64,000 nucleotides of DNA from Marinobacter denitrificans (GTDB lineage Bacteria; Pseudomonadota; Gammaproteobacteria; Pseudomonadales; Oleiphilaceae): NCBI RefSeq assembly GCF_008795955.1, contig NZ_VMHN01000009.1, forward strand, positions 101,752 through 165,751, given 5' to 3'. The notes below the pieces were generated by a model that made no database searches, had not been told where the DNA came from, and saw only the letters and a program-made list of their open reading frames with translations. Made by a program: the position numbers and the translations under genes. This document shows positions 25,317 to 32,860 of the stretch, in pieces (positions within the stretch are counted from its first letter, which is position 1; each line of letters starts with the position of its first letter).

Positions 25317-26423
25317 TCACGGCCCCACCTCAGGCGCCGGATCCGGACCACCCTCGCGGAATTCGCTGGCGGACTTGCCGGTCCACTTGCGAAACGCCCG
25401 GCTGAAGTTCGAAAGATCCGCATACCCAAGCTCATAGGCAATCTCGCTGACCGACTGATTGGTATACCGCAAAAGCTGAATGGCCCGGTCCTTCAGGACA
25501 GCCTCGACAATTTCGCGGTAAGTGGTGTCCTTTTCCGCCAGCCGGCGTTTCAGGGTTCGGGATGACACGCAGAAACGTTCCGCCATGGCCTCCAGAGAAG
25601 GCAGCGGCCCCGGCATCATGTGGAGCATATTACGAATAGCGTAGGTGATATCGCCCTGGTCTCTGAGCGCTTTCTGGAGCTCGAACTCGCATTGGTCCCG
25701 CGCCATACGCGACGCCTCTGCGTCCGCCAGCCGCATCCGGGTGTCCAGCAGGCCCTTGGGGAACACCATGGTTTCTTCCGGTTGGCCATATTCGAAAGGC
25801 ACTGGCAACTGGGGCGCAAACTTGCGGTAGTAGGCTGGTTCCGGTGACGTCAGCTGCACTTTCACGCCAGGGAGTTTGCCGTCCGCCAGCGGGAAGCCCC
25901 GCTTGGCCGCATCTTCACGGTCGAGCAGTTGCTCCGCCAGCATCATCAGGGTCGCGCTGACGGTTTCCGCCAGAAAGCGGTATTGGGTGGGCACGTCGAA
26001 TTCGGACTTTAACCGCACCAGCACATGATCACCGGTGTCGGTCAGGGTCATGGTCAGGAAGGGGACTCGCAGTTGCAGGTACCGCCGTACCGAATCCAGG
26101 GCGCCGGCGAGGGTGGGGCTGGTCAGGGCCGCAAAGCCGAGGGTACCGTGGATAGTTACCCGCAGCTCGCGGGCCAGCATGAAACTCAGGCCGTCCTTAC
26201 CGGCCAGGTCCAGGGCCCGTTCCACCATCACGATGGCGTCGGTGACGAATACCCGGCTGTCGTTGGACTTCAGGTCCTGAGGGGCGAAATCCATGCCCTC
26301 ATACAGGCTGCGGTCGTTATAGCCCAACTGGCGAACCACATCGGCCAGCACCCGGAGATACACACCGGGAACCAGGAACAGTCCCAGCATTTGCCGTTCT
26401 TTTTCCGGGCCCGGGTTTGCCAT
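25317..26423 (-). CDS. AraC-family transcriptional regulator (OruR-like)
   Basis: Regulator of 368 residues. The N-terminal two-thirds resemble the ligand-binding domain found in OruR/ArgR-type AraC proteins (LGFAALTSPTLAGALDSVRRYL). The C-terminus carries two helix-turn-helix units, with VSEIAYELGYADLSNFSRAF before the end. The ATG at 26423 gives family length and is preceded by AGGAACC; the frame extends to 26618 without support. It precedes the TRAP/ligase operon on the same strand and is its likely regulator. Divergent from the PF10118 gene. Confidence 0.85.
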   Translation of the reverse strand: MANPGPEKERQMLGLFLVPGVYLRVLADVVRQLGYNDRSLYEGMDFAPQDLKSNDSRVFVTDAIVMVERALDLAGKDGLSFMLARELRVTIHGTLGFAALTSPTLAGALDSVRRYLQLRVPFLTMTLTDTGDHVLVRLKSEFDVPTQYRFLAETVSATLMMLAEQLLDREDAAKRGFPLADGKLPGVKVQLTSPEPAYYRKFAPQLPVPFEYGQPEETMVFPKGLLDTRMRLADAEASRMARDQCEFELQKALRDQGDITYAIRNMLHMMPGPLPSLEAMAERFCVSSRTLKRRLAEKDTTYREIVEAVLKDRAIQLLRYTNQSVSEIAYELGYADLSNFSRAFRKWTGKSASEFREGGPDPAPEVGP

Positions 26424-26666
26424 GCAGGTTCCTTTTATTGTTAGAGAGTTGTTGTGAGCCGAATCATTGTTACCGATGCTATCAGAAGCCCGCCACAGCG
26501 GCACTGTGACTGGAGGCACCCGCAAGCACGTCAGCACAGTCAATCGGGGCCAGCTCTGGCCCTTACTCCACGATGCCCGTCCCTTTTTCGCATTCAAAGC
26601 CTGCCTTGACTCACCCACACTGGATTCATCACATCAGCCATAGCGCCTGAGCGCAGGAGTACTGAC

Positions 26667-27557
26667 ATGCTGAGAATGAAAACCCCTGAGTCAAAGCCGG
26701 TAGCCCGAACACCGGACAACGTCGCCATCAAACCACAGCGTATGGGTTTCGAGTTCGGGGAGAAGGTGCCCCGTTACTGGCTCGACAACAGCTACACCCT
26801 GAGCCACACCATGAATGCTCTTTCGGTACTGTTTCCGCAAGGCGAGCAGTTTTTCGTGGATTCGGTTCGCTATTACCAGGACCGGATCAAAGACCCCAAA
26901 CTGAAAAAAGAGGTCAGGGGCTTTATCGGCCAGGAAGCCATGCACTCCTTGGAGCACAAAGCCATGAACCAGCATGTGCGGGACCAGGGCATGCCGGTGG
27001 AGGAGCTGGAAGAACACCTGGAAGTGGTTCTGGGCATTGCCAAGAAGCTGCCAAAACGTCACCAGCTGGCCATTACTTGCGCCCTGGAGCACATGACGGC
27101 AATGATGGCAGACATGCTGCTGGCGCGGGACGACGTTCGCGACGACATGCACGAAACCATGCGTCCGCTGTGGGTATGGCATGCCATTGAGGAAACCGAG
27201 CACAAGGCGGTGACCTACGACGTGTTCAACCAGGTTGGCGGCACCTACGCCGAGCGTACTTTCTACCTGGCATTCAGCACCGCGGCACTGGGTGTGATGG
27301 CCAGCTACTTCACAACCCGGATGATGCTCAACGACCGTAAGAACTTTTCGCTGAAGGACACTGCCCATGGTTTGTGGCGAATGTGGGGCAAAAACGGGAC
27401 CTTCTCAAGCCTGGCCCCGACCTGGCTGGAATACTTCAAACCCGGCTTCCATCCCTGGGACCATGACAACAGCGAGTTGATTGCCCGATTCAAGGAACAG
27501 ATCAACCAATACATTGCACCGCAGTACCAGAAGGGTAACCGCCGGACCATTCAGTGA
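26667..27557 (+). CDS. Metal-dependent hydrolase of the PF10118 family
   Basis: Cytoplasmic helical protein of 296 residues. Conserved His/Glu pairs that probably bind metal are seen in GQEAMHSLEHKAMN, CALEHMTAMMADM and WHAIEETEHKAV. This resembles a ferritin-like or helical oxygenase arrangement as much as a hydrolase, and the PF10118 name is provisional. A hydrophobic stretch near 195-215 may touch the membrane. Members are abundant in lipid-storing gammaproteobacteria. Start ATG with AGGAG eight bases upstream. Monocistronic. Confidence 0.75.
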   Translation: MLRMKTPESKPVARTPDNVAIKPQRMGFEFGEKVPRYWLDNSYTLSHTMNALSVLFPQGEQFFVDSVRYYQDRIKDPKLKKEVRGFIGQEAMHSLEHKAMNQHVRDQGMPVEELEEHLEVVLGIAKKLPKRHQLAITCALEHMTAMMADMLLARDDVRDDMHETMRPLWVWHAIEETEHKAVTYDVFNQVGGTYAERTFYLAFSTAALGVMASYFTTRMMLNDRKNFSLKDTAHGLWRMWGKNGTFSSLAPTWLEYFKPGFHPWDHDNSELIARFKEQINQYIAPQYQKGNRRTIQ

Positions 27558-27580
27558 TGGGTGGTCTGACACCGGGCGGG

Positions 27581-28681
27581 CTATACCGGCCCGCCGGCAA
27601 ACTTCTGACCCCTTACGGATGACGCTCCGGCCCTGGCAACCATGTTGCGGCCGGCGCGTTTGCTGCTGAACAGGCAACGATCCGCAGTCCGGAAGAGGGT
27701 TTCCACTTCTTTGCCATGCTCAGGGTAATGGGCGATCCCGAACGACGCGGTCACCTGAATAACAGCCTCCCCGTAAACGAGTTTGCTTTCAGCAATGCGC
27801 TGACGCAGTTCATCCATCAATTCAAATGAGTCGTCAGGCTTCACATCCCTCAGAATCAGGCCGAATTCCTCTCCCCCCAACCGGCCTACCGAGTCCGTGA
27901 TGCGCAGGCGCTCAGTCAGGCGGCGGCTGATGCCCCGTAACACATGGTCGCCGGCGTCGTGGCCCATGGTGTCGTTAACCACCTTGAAGTAATCGATGTC
28001 CATGATCACCAGGGCAAAACCGGAACCGCTGCGCGCGCACTCCGCAAGGGTACGACTCAGGGTGCTCTGGAAACTGGCGCGGTTCGACAGGCCGGTGAGA
28101 GCATCGGTCTGCGCCAGGGTAAACAGCTTGTGTTCTGCTTCTTCACGGCGGGTTTCGTAGAGATGAATGAAGCCCAGCATCAGCACGGCACAGAGGACCA
28201 TGTTCAGAAGGTCAATCATGCTCCGGGCTTCAGCGATAAACTCCAGGTGAAAATAGAAGGCCACACATCCCGCCAACATGAACGGCGCACTGAGAAGAAA
28301 ACCTTCCTTTTTGCCAAGCAGGAGATAAGCCAGTACCGGCATCATCAGTACCCACACGAACGCCGTGACAGAGGCGTCGGGCACCAGCATGATAAGCAGC
28401 GCGAATGAAAACCCCGTCACCAGGTAGCCGTATATCCAGAGCTGGAGGTGGGAGGTCCGGTTGATTCGCACAACGCCAAGGAACAGCGCCAGGCTGGCAA
28501 TAATCTCGCCGGCAGCAAGCCAGAGATAACCGTTAAAAACCTGAAGGCAGGCGAAAACCACCAGCGCGGTGCCGGTTACCAGAAACAACGTCCGCATCAG
28601 TGAGCGGCGATGGGTGTCCCGCAGCCCTGAGCGGCTTTGTTGAAACGACGCACCAAGATCCGGGTGCTGTGATGTTTTCAT
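27581..28681 (-). CDS. Membrane diguanylate cyclase
   Basis: Protein of 366 residues with about five or six N-terminal membrane segments (residues 25-190) and a C-terminal GGDEF domain that makes cyclic di-GMP. The active site reads GGEEF. A product-inhibition I-site RITD lies five residues before it, so feedback control should be intact. No other output domain. The ATG at 28681 has GGAAG upstream; an in-frame start seven codons earlier is possible. Convergent with the PF10118 gene by 23 bases. Confidence 0.88.
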   Translation of the reverse strand: MKTSQHPDLGASFQQSRSGLRDTHRRSLMRTLFLVTGTALVVFACLQVFNGYLWLAAGEIIASLALFLGVVRINRTSHLQLWIYGYLVTGFSFALLIMLVPDASVTAFVWVLMMPVLAYLLLGKKEGFLLSAPFMLAGCVAFYFHLEFIAEARSMIDLLNMVLCAVLMLGFIHLYETRREEAEHKLFTLAQTDALTGLSNRASFQSTLSRTLAECARSGSGFALVIMDIDYFKVVNDTMGHDAGDHVLRGISRRLTERLRITDSVGRLGGEEFGLILRDVKPDDSFELMDELRQRIAESKLVYGEAVIQVTASFGIAHYPEHGKEVETLFRTADRCLFSSKRAGRNMVARAGASSVRGQKFAGGPV

Positions 28682-28783
28682 CCTGCCACTTCCCCTGAAC
28701 AACAGCGGACGGGAGCTCCCCCTGTACGTAAAATATACAGGGCCAGTCTCCGGGCATCAATCACCCCGGCGACCGGGCTGCAA

Positions 28784-28804
28784 GCAGGGCAGATACTGCC
28801 CTGC
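28784..28804. terminator. 9-bp hairpin after the SDR gene
   Basis: GCAGGGCAG and CTGCCCTGC are perfect complements around a 3-base loop, directly after the SDR stop on the minus strand. There is no T-run, so termination would be weak or Rho-assisted. Confidence 0.5.
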
Positions 28805-28807
28805 AGA

Positions 28808-29623
28808 TCAGATGTACAGGTTTTTCCGGGAGAACCGTTCAACAAGAGGTTGATAGGCAGAACCAAGTACCCTGTTCAGGGCGTCAATACCCCACGCATC
28901 CGGCCCTACCAGAATGCGGGATTCGTCCTTCAGAATACCTCTTACGATGGTATCGGCGGCTTTTTCGGGCGTGGTCATGGCAAGTTTGTCGAATCCCTTG
29001 CGCTGGGCATCGGCATTCTCGGATTTGCCCATCCGCGCCGAATTCGCAATGTTGGTGCGGATACCGCCAGGGTGCACACAACTCACGGCCACCGGCTGCT
29101 TTTCCAGTTTCATTTCCTGTCGCAGGGATTCGGTGAAACCGCGAACCGCAAACTTGGCAGCGTTGTAGGCGCTTTGCTTGGGCACGCCAATCAAACCGAA
29201 CACGCTGGAAATATTAACCACATGGCCATCACCGGAGGCAATCAGGTGAGGCAAAAACGCCCGGGTGCCGTGGGCTACGCCCCAGAAATCGATGTCCATG
29301 ATCCACTTGAAATCCTCGTCGGTCATTTCCCGAACACTGGATGACAGAGCCACACCCGCATTGTTGACCACCAGATTGACCTGCCCGAAATCACTCAGCA
29401 CCTGATCAGCATGGGCGTAGATTGCATCACGGTCCGACACATCCAGAGGGTAGGTTCTGACCTCGGTGCTGCTGCATTGGGCGGCCGTTTCGGCGAGGCC
29501 AGCCTCATTGACGTCCGACAGCGCCAGCCGGCACCCTTTTGCCGCCAGCGCCGCGGCCAGTGCCCGGCCGATACCGGAACCGGCGCCAGTAACCACAGCT
29601 ACCTTATTGTTCAGATCCTTCAT
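28808..29623 (-). CDS. Short-chain dehydrogenase/reductase
   Basis: NAD(P)-dependent oxidoreductase of 271 residues. The cofactor motif TGAGSGIG (about 14-21), NNAG, the catalytic Ser in NISSVFG and Y-x3-K in YNAAK are all present. The ATG at 29623 directly precedes the classic N-terminal beta strand KVAVVTG, so the longer frame to 29704 is rejected. The C-terminus FSRKNLYI has no lipid anchor. Relatives reduce acyl aldehydes or ketones; substrate unknown here. Confidence 0.85.
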   Translation of the reverse strand: MKDLNNKVAVVTGAGSGIGRALAAALAAKGCRLALSDVNEAGLAETAAQCSSTEVRTYPLDVSDRDAIYAHADQVLSDFGQVNLVVNNAGVALSSSVREMTDEDFKWIMDIDFWGVAHGTRAFLPHLIASGDGHVVNISSVFGLIGVPKQSAYNAAKFAVRGFTESLRQEMKLEKQPVAVSCVHPGGIRTNIANSARMGKSENADAQRKGFDKLAMTTPEKAADTIVRGILKDESRILVGPDAWGIDALNRVLGSAYQPLVERFSRKNLYI

Positions 29624-29801
29624 GGTCGATGACCTCTTGTTATGCGATGGATTGCTTACTCTAACAGGTGTCGTGTCAGGGGATATGGCAATAATGCGGG
29701 TCATTGCGGGGCAATAGAGCCAGTTTCTGTGACCCGTACATCCGTGACAGGTTACAATCCGGTGCTCTCATCATTTGTCTGTCACTAACGGATGTTTCTG
29801 T

Positions 29802-30260
29802 ATGGAGTGGAGTCTTACGCATTTCTGGCTGATTCTGGCCCTGGTGTTGAGCCTTGCGGAGCTGACATCCGGCGTGCTGGTACTGCTGGCACTGGGCATC
29901 GCCGCCGCGCTGACGGCACTGCTGACCTTTCTGGGCGCCCCGTTTGAATGGCAGCTGGTGGGTATGGGCGCATTTTCGGGCATTCTGGTACCCATTGCCA
30001 TTCGCTGGATCAGACCACGTTTCTCACCCAAAGGCGTGGCTTATGGAACAACCGGCACGGGCGTCGAGCAAGGCAGGCCTTACAGGACGCTCAAGCGGGA
30101 CTTCGACGGCGCCAGCGGCCTCAAGGTCAACGGCGATTTCTATCGCCTGCGCACCAGCGATACCGGCATGACTGAATTGCCGGAAGGCACCGAGGTTATT
30201 TTCGAACGTTTTGACGGCACCACTGCCGTTGTTCACACGATCAATCACAAGGAGCAGTAA
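29802..30260 (+). CDS. NfeD-like membrane protein
   Basis: Short NfeD-type protein of 152 residues: two or three N-terminal membrane segments (about 5-75) then a soluble OB-fold domain (about 90-150) with KVNGDFYRLRT and GTEVIFERFDGTTAVV. It is two bases from the SPFH protein gene, the pairing typical of NfeD/stomatin operons, where the two act together in membrane quality control. The ATG at 29802 is chosen because it opens the first membrane helix; an in-frame ATG-like start at 29775 adds nine residues. Confidence 0.87.
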   Translation: MEWSLTHFWLILALVLSLAELTSGVLVLLALGIAAALTALLTFLGAPFEWQLVGMGAFSGILVPIAIRWIRPRFSPKGVAYGTTGTGVEQGRPYRTLKRDFDGASGLKVNGDFYRLRTSDTGMTELPEGTEVIFERFDGTTAVVHTINHKEQ

Positions 30261-30262
30261 AC

Positions 30263-31297
30263 ATGGAATCGGTTATTTCCCCCGGGCTGGTTATCAGCCT
30301 TATTTTTGTCGTCATTGGTATTTTCATCATCGCCAAGGGCCTGGTTATCGTTCGCCAGTCCGAGGTTATGGTTATCGAGCGGCTGGGCTCGTTCAATCGA
30401 ATCCTGGAAAGTGGTGTGAACATCATCATTCCGTTTATCGAGCGGCCACGCGCCATCACCATGACCCGCTACATGCGTATCGGTGACGAATATCACCCCA
30501 GCAGCAGCTTTGAAACGCGCATTGACCGCCGCGAGACCGTGATGGACTTCCCCGGCCAGCCGGTAGTAACCACGGACAACGTAACCGTGAATATCAATGG
30601 CGCGCTGTACTATCAGATCATCGATCCGCGCCGTGCGGTTTACGAAGTGGCCAACATGAGCCAGGCGGTGGAAGTACTTGCTAAAACCACCCTGCGCTCG
30701 GTCGTGGGCAAGATGGAGCTGGACAAGCTGTTCGAGTCCCGCAGCGAAGTGAACAACGCCATCCAGGCTGAAATGGAAGAGGCTGCGTCCAAGTGGGGAG
30801 TGAAGCTGACCCGTGTTGAGGTTCAGGACATCAGCATGCCGGAAGAAGTGGAAGAGGCCATGCGCCTGCAGATGGCCGCCGAGCGTAAGCGCCGGGCCAC
30901 CGTCACCGAGGCCGAAGGCGAGAAATCAGCGGCCATTGCCATGGCCCAGGGCCAGCGTGAATCTGCCATTCTCAATGCCGAAGGCGACAAGCAATCCGCC
31001 ATCCTGCGCGCCCAGGGGGAACAGGAGTCCATACGTCTGGTGCTGAGTGCCATTGGGGATTCTGAAGCGAACAAGCAGACAGTTATCGGTTACCTGCTGG
31101 GGCAAAGTTATATCAAGGTGCTGCCGAACATGGCCAAGGACGGAGAACGGGTGTTCGTGCCTTATGAGTCCTCGGCTCTGCTGGGTTCCATGGGCATGTT
31201 CCGGGAACTGGCAGGCAGCCCCGAGGATATCGTTCGCCAGAACATGAAGCAGGACGGCCTGCGCGGCGGCATGGTAGCGTCAGCCGGCAACAGCTGA
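30263..31297 (+). CDS. SPFH/band-7 stomatin-like protein (QmcA type)
   Basis: Membrane-anchored protein of 344 residues. One N-terminal hydrophobic segment (about 7-30), an SPFH domain (QSEVMVIERLGSFNRILESG onward, about 32-215), then a coiled coil rich in Ala, Glu and Gln with repeats such as AEGDKQSAILRAQGEQESI. Such proteins form large oligomers that organise membrane patches and control proteases. Second gene of a two-gene operon with the NfeD-like protein. Confidence 0.9.
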   Translation: MESVISPGLVISLIFVVIGIFIIAKGLVIVRQSEVMVIERLGSFNRILESGVNIIIPFIERPRAITMTRYMRIGDEYHPSSSFETRIDRRETVMDFPGQPVVTTDNVTVNINGALYYQIIDPRRAVYEVANMSQAVEVLAKTTLRSVVGKMELDKLFESRSEVNNAIQAEMEEAASKWGVKLTRVEVQDISMPEEVEEAMRLQMAAERKRRATVTEAEGEKSAAIAMAQGQRESAILNAEGDKQSAILRAQGEQESIRLVLSAIGDSEANKQTVIGYLLGQSYIKVLPNMAKDGERVFVPYESSALLGSMGMFRELAGSPEDIVRQNMKQDGLRGGMVASAGNS

Positions 31298-31328
31298 TAG
31301 CGAACTGATACGGTGGCCGCCGCCAGCC

Positions 31329-31922
31329 TTACCCCAAAAGGTTGTCGAGCGGTCGCTGGTAACCCGGCGCAAACACCTCCAGAAAGTACAGCACTTCCGG
31401 CAAGGCCTCTTCCTCCAGCCTTTTCCGGATGTGGCCTGCAGCCGGTTCGAACTCCTTGTTACCCGCCTGCATTTCTGCCTCGCATTTCAGTAATGCCGAC
31501 AACCGGTCAGCAGCCTTGATCAGTTCCTTCTCTTCCGGTGCCCACCGGGACTCACTGATGTAGGGATCGAACTCGTCACGCAGATCATCCGGCAGCAGCG
31601 CGAGCAACTCAGCCTCGGCCTTGTGTTCGATATCGCCAAAAGCTTCCCGCATGACCCTGGAGTGATATTTGACCGGCGTCGGCATATCTCCCGTTATAAC
31701 TTCGGTAGCATCATGATAAAGCGCTGCCGCCGCAATCCGGTCAACGTTAACTTGCCCTCCAAAGTGCCGGTTGCGGATAATAGCAAGGGCATGGGCCAGG
31801 GTTGCTACCTCCCAGGAATGGGTGGCAACGTTCTCTTCGATGGCGTTGCGCATCAATCCCCAGCGTCTGATCCAGCGAAGCCGTGATACGTAGGCAAAAA
31901 AATGGCTGAGAGGGCGGCTCAT
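31329..31922 (-). CDS. yfbR: 5'-deoxynucleotidase YfbR
   Basis: HD-domain nucleotidase of 197 residues that removes phosphate from deoxyribonucleoside 5'-monophosphates. The metal ligands are visible as HSWEVATLAHAL, then HD in ALYHDATEVITGDMPTPVK (short form YHDATE), and a later Asp in KAADRLSAL. Length and motifs agree with E. coli YfbR. Divergent from the solute-binding protein gene at 32029. Confidence 0.9.
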   Translation of the reverse strand: MSRPLSHFFAYVSRLRWIRRWGLMRNAIEENVATHSWEVATLAHALAIIRNRHFGGQVNVDRIAAAALYHDATEVITGDMPTPVKYHSRVMREAFGDIEHKAEAELLALLPDDLRDEFDPYISESRWAPEEKELIKAADRLSALLKCEAEMQAGNKEFEPAAGHIRKRLEEEALPEVLYFLEVFAPGYQRPLDNLLG

Positions 31923-32028
31923 AGAGATATCCCGTTTTGCATGAGTTTATAATTGACCCCTTATGACAATGAACTAACGGTGCTAATCTGAATACTCGTT
32001 CAACTTTTACCAATGCGGAACCGCAACT

Positions 32029-32841
32029 TTGAACTTCAGACGCCTGCTTAAAACCGCCCTTCCGTTTCTTTGTCTGCCTGTTGCACTGGGTTTTGCAACC
32101 GGCGTCTCGTCGGAGACCGAGATCACTGTCGGCGTCTATGATTTCCCACCTCTGGCTGCCGTGCATGAAAGCACAAAGGTAGAAGGTTTGCTGGGCGAGC
32201 TCCTTACCGAACTTGAAACTGCTGATCGGGACATCACTTTTCGCATCGTACACACCTCTCCCAAGCGCAGGCACCTGGATTTTGAGGCAGGATTGTACGA
32301 CGTCATCTTCTTTGAGAGCCTGGACTGGGGTTGGGAGTCCCGGCCTGTCGCTGCAACGCGCCCGATATTGATGGACGAAGACGTCTACGTAGCCCTCAAC
32401 AAGCCCGGCCGGGATCAGAGCTTTTTCGATAATGTTGCTGACCGGGCTATTGTCGCCATTTCCGGTTACCACTATGGCTTTGCAGGCCTTTCCACAGACA
32501 ACGCCGATCTGGAAGAGCGCTTCCGGATCGAATTTTCCCACAGCCACGACCGCAACCTGAATCTGATAAAGGCCGACCGGCCGTCGCTGGCGGAAGTGGC
32601 TATCATCAACCGCTCTTATATCCAGATGTATCTGGAGCAACACCCGGAGGACCGGGCTCTGTTTCTGGTGTCCGACGCGGCTGACCAGACCTATCAGCTC
32701 CGGATCATGGCCCGCAAAGGCGGGCCGATAACGGCCGGAACCCTGGAGCAGTTGTTATTGCCGCTGATTGAACAGGGGCGTTACCAGCAAATGGTTGAAC
32801 AACATGGGCTTCAGTTACCCCCCGACCTTGCCAGTTACTGA
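32029..32841 (+). CDS. Family 3 periplasmic solute-binding protein
   Basis: Exported protein of 270 residues with an N-terminal signal peptide (LLKTALPFLCLPVALGF, cleavage near VSS-ETE). The mature part begins ITVGVYDFPPLAAV, the usual start of an amino-acid-type binding domain. No permease or ATPase gene is adjacent, so it may act as a sensor or feed a remote transporter. The start is a TTG; no ATG occurs in frame near the signal sequence, which gives some uncertainty at the N-terminus. Confidence 0.75.
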   Translation: MNFRRLLKTALPFLCLPVALGFATGVSSETEITVGVYDFPPLAAVHESTKVEGLLGELLTELETADRDITFRIVHTSPKRRHLDFEAGLYDVIFFESLDWGWESRPVAATRPILMDEDVYVALNKPGRDQSFFDNVADRAIVAISGYHYGFAGLSTDNADLEERFRIEFSHSHDRNLNLIKADRPSLAEVAIINRSYIQMYLEQHPEDRALFLVSDAADQTYQLRIMARKGGPITAGTLEQLLLPLIEQGRYQQMVEQHGLQLPPDLASY

Positions 32842-32860
32842 GCCCGCACTATCAGCGGGC
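32842..32860. terminator. Small hairpin between convergent genes
   Basis: GCCCGC and GCGGGC pair around a 7-base loop immediately after the stop of the solute-binding protein and overlapping the end of the DUF748 gene. It could serve both converging transcripts. No strong T-run. Confidence 0.45.

Noticed and set aside
26547..26562. GGGCCAG-CT-CTGGCCC palindrome as an operator between the AraC-type and PF10118 genes
   Set aside because: A two-base loop and G/C-rich sequence make chance or a weak hairpin as likely; nothing links it to a regulator.
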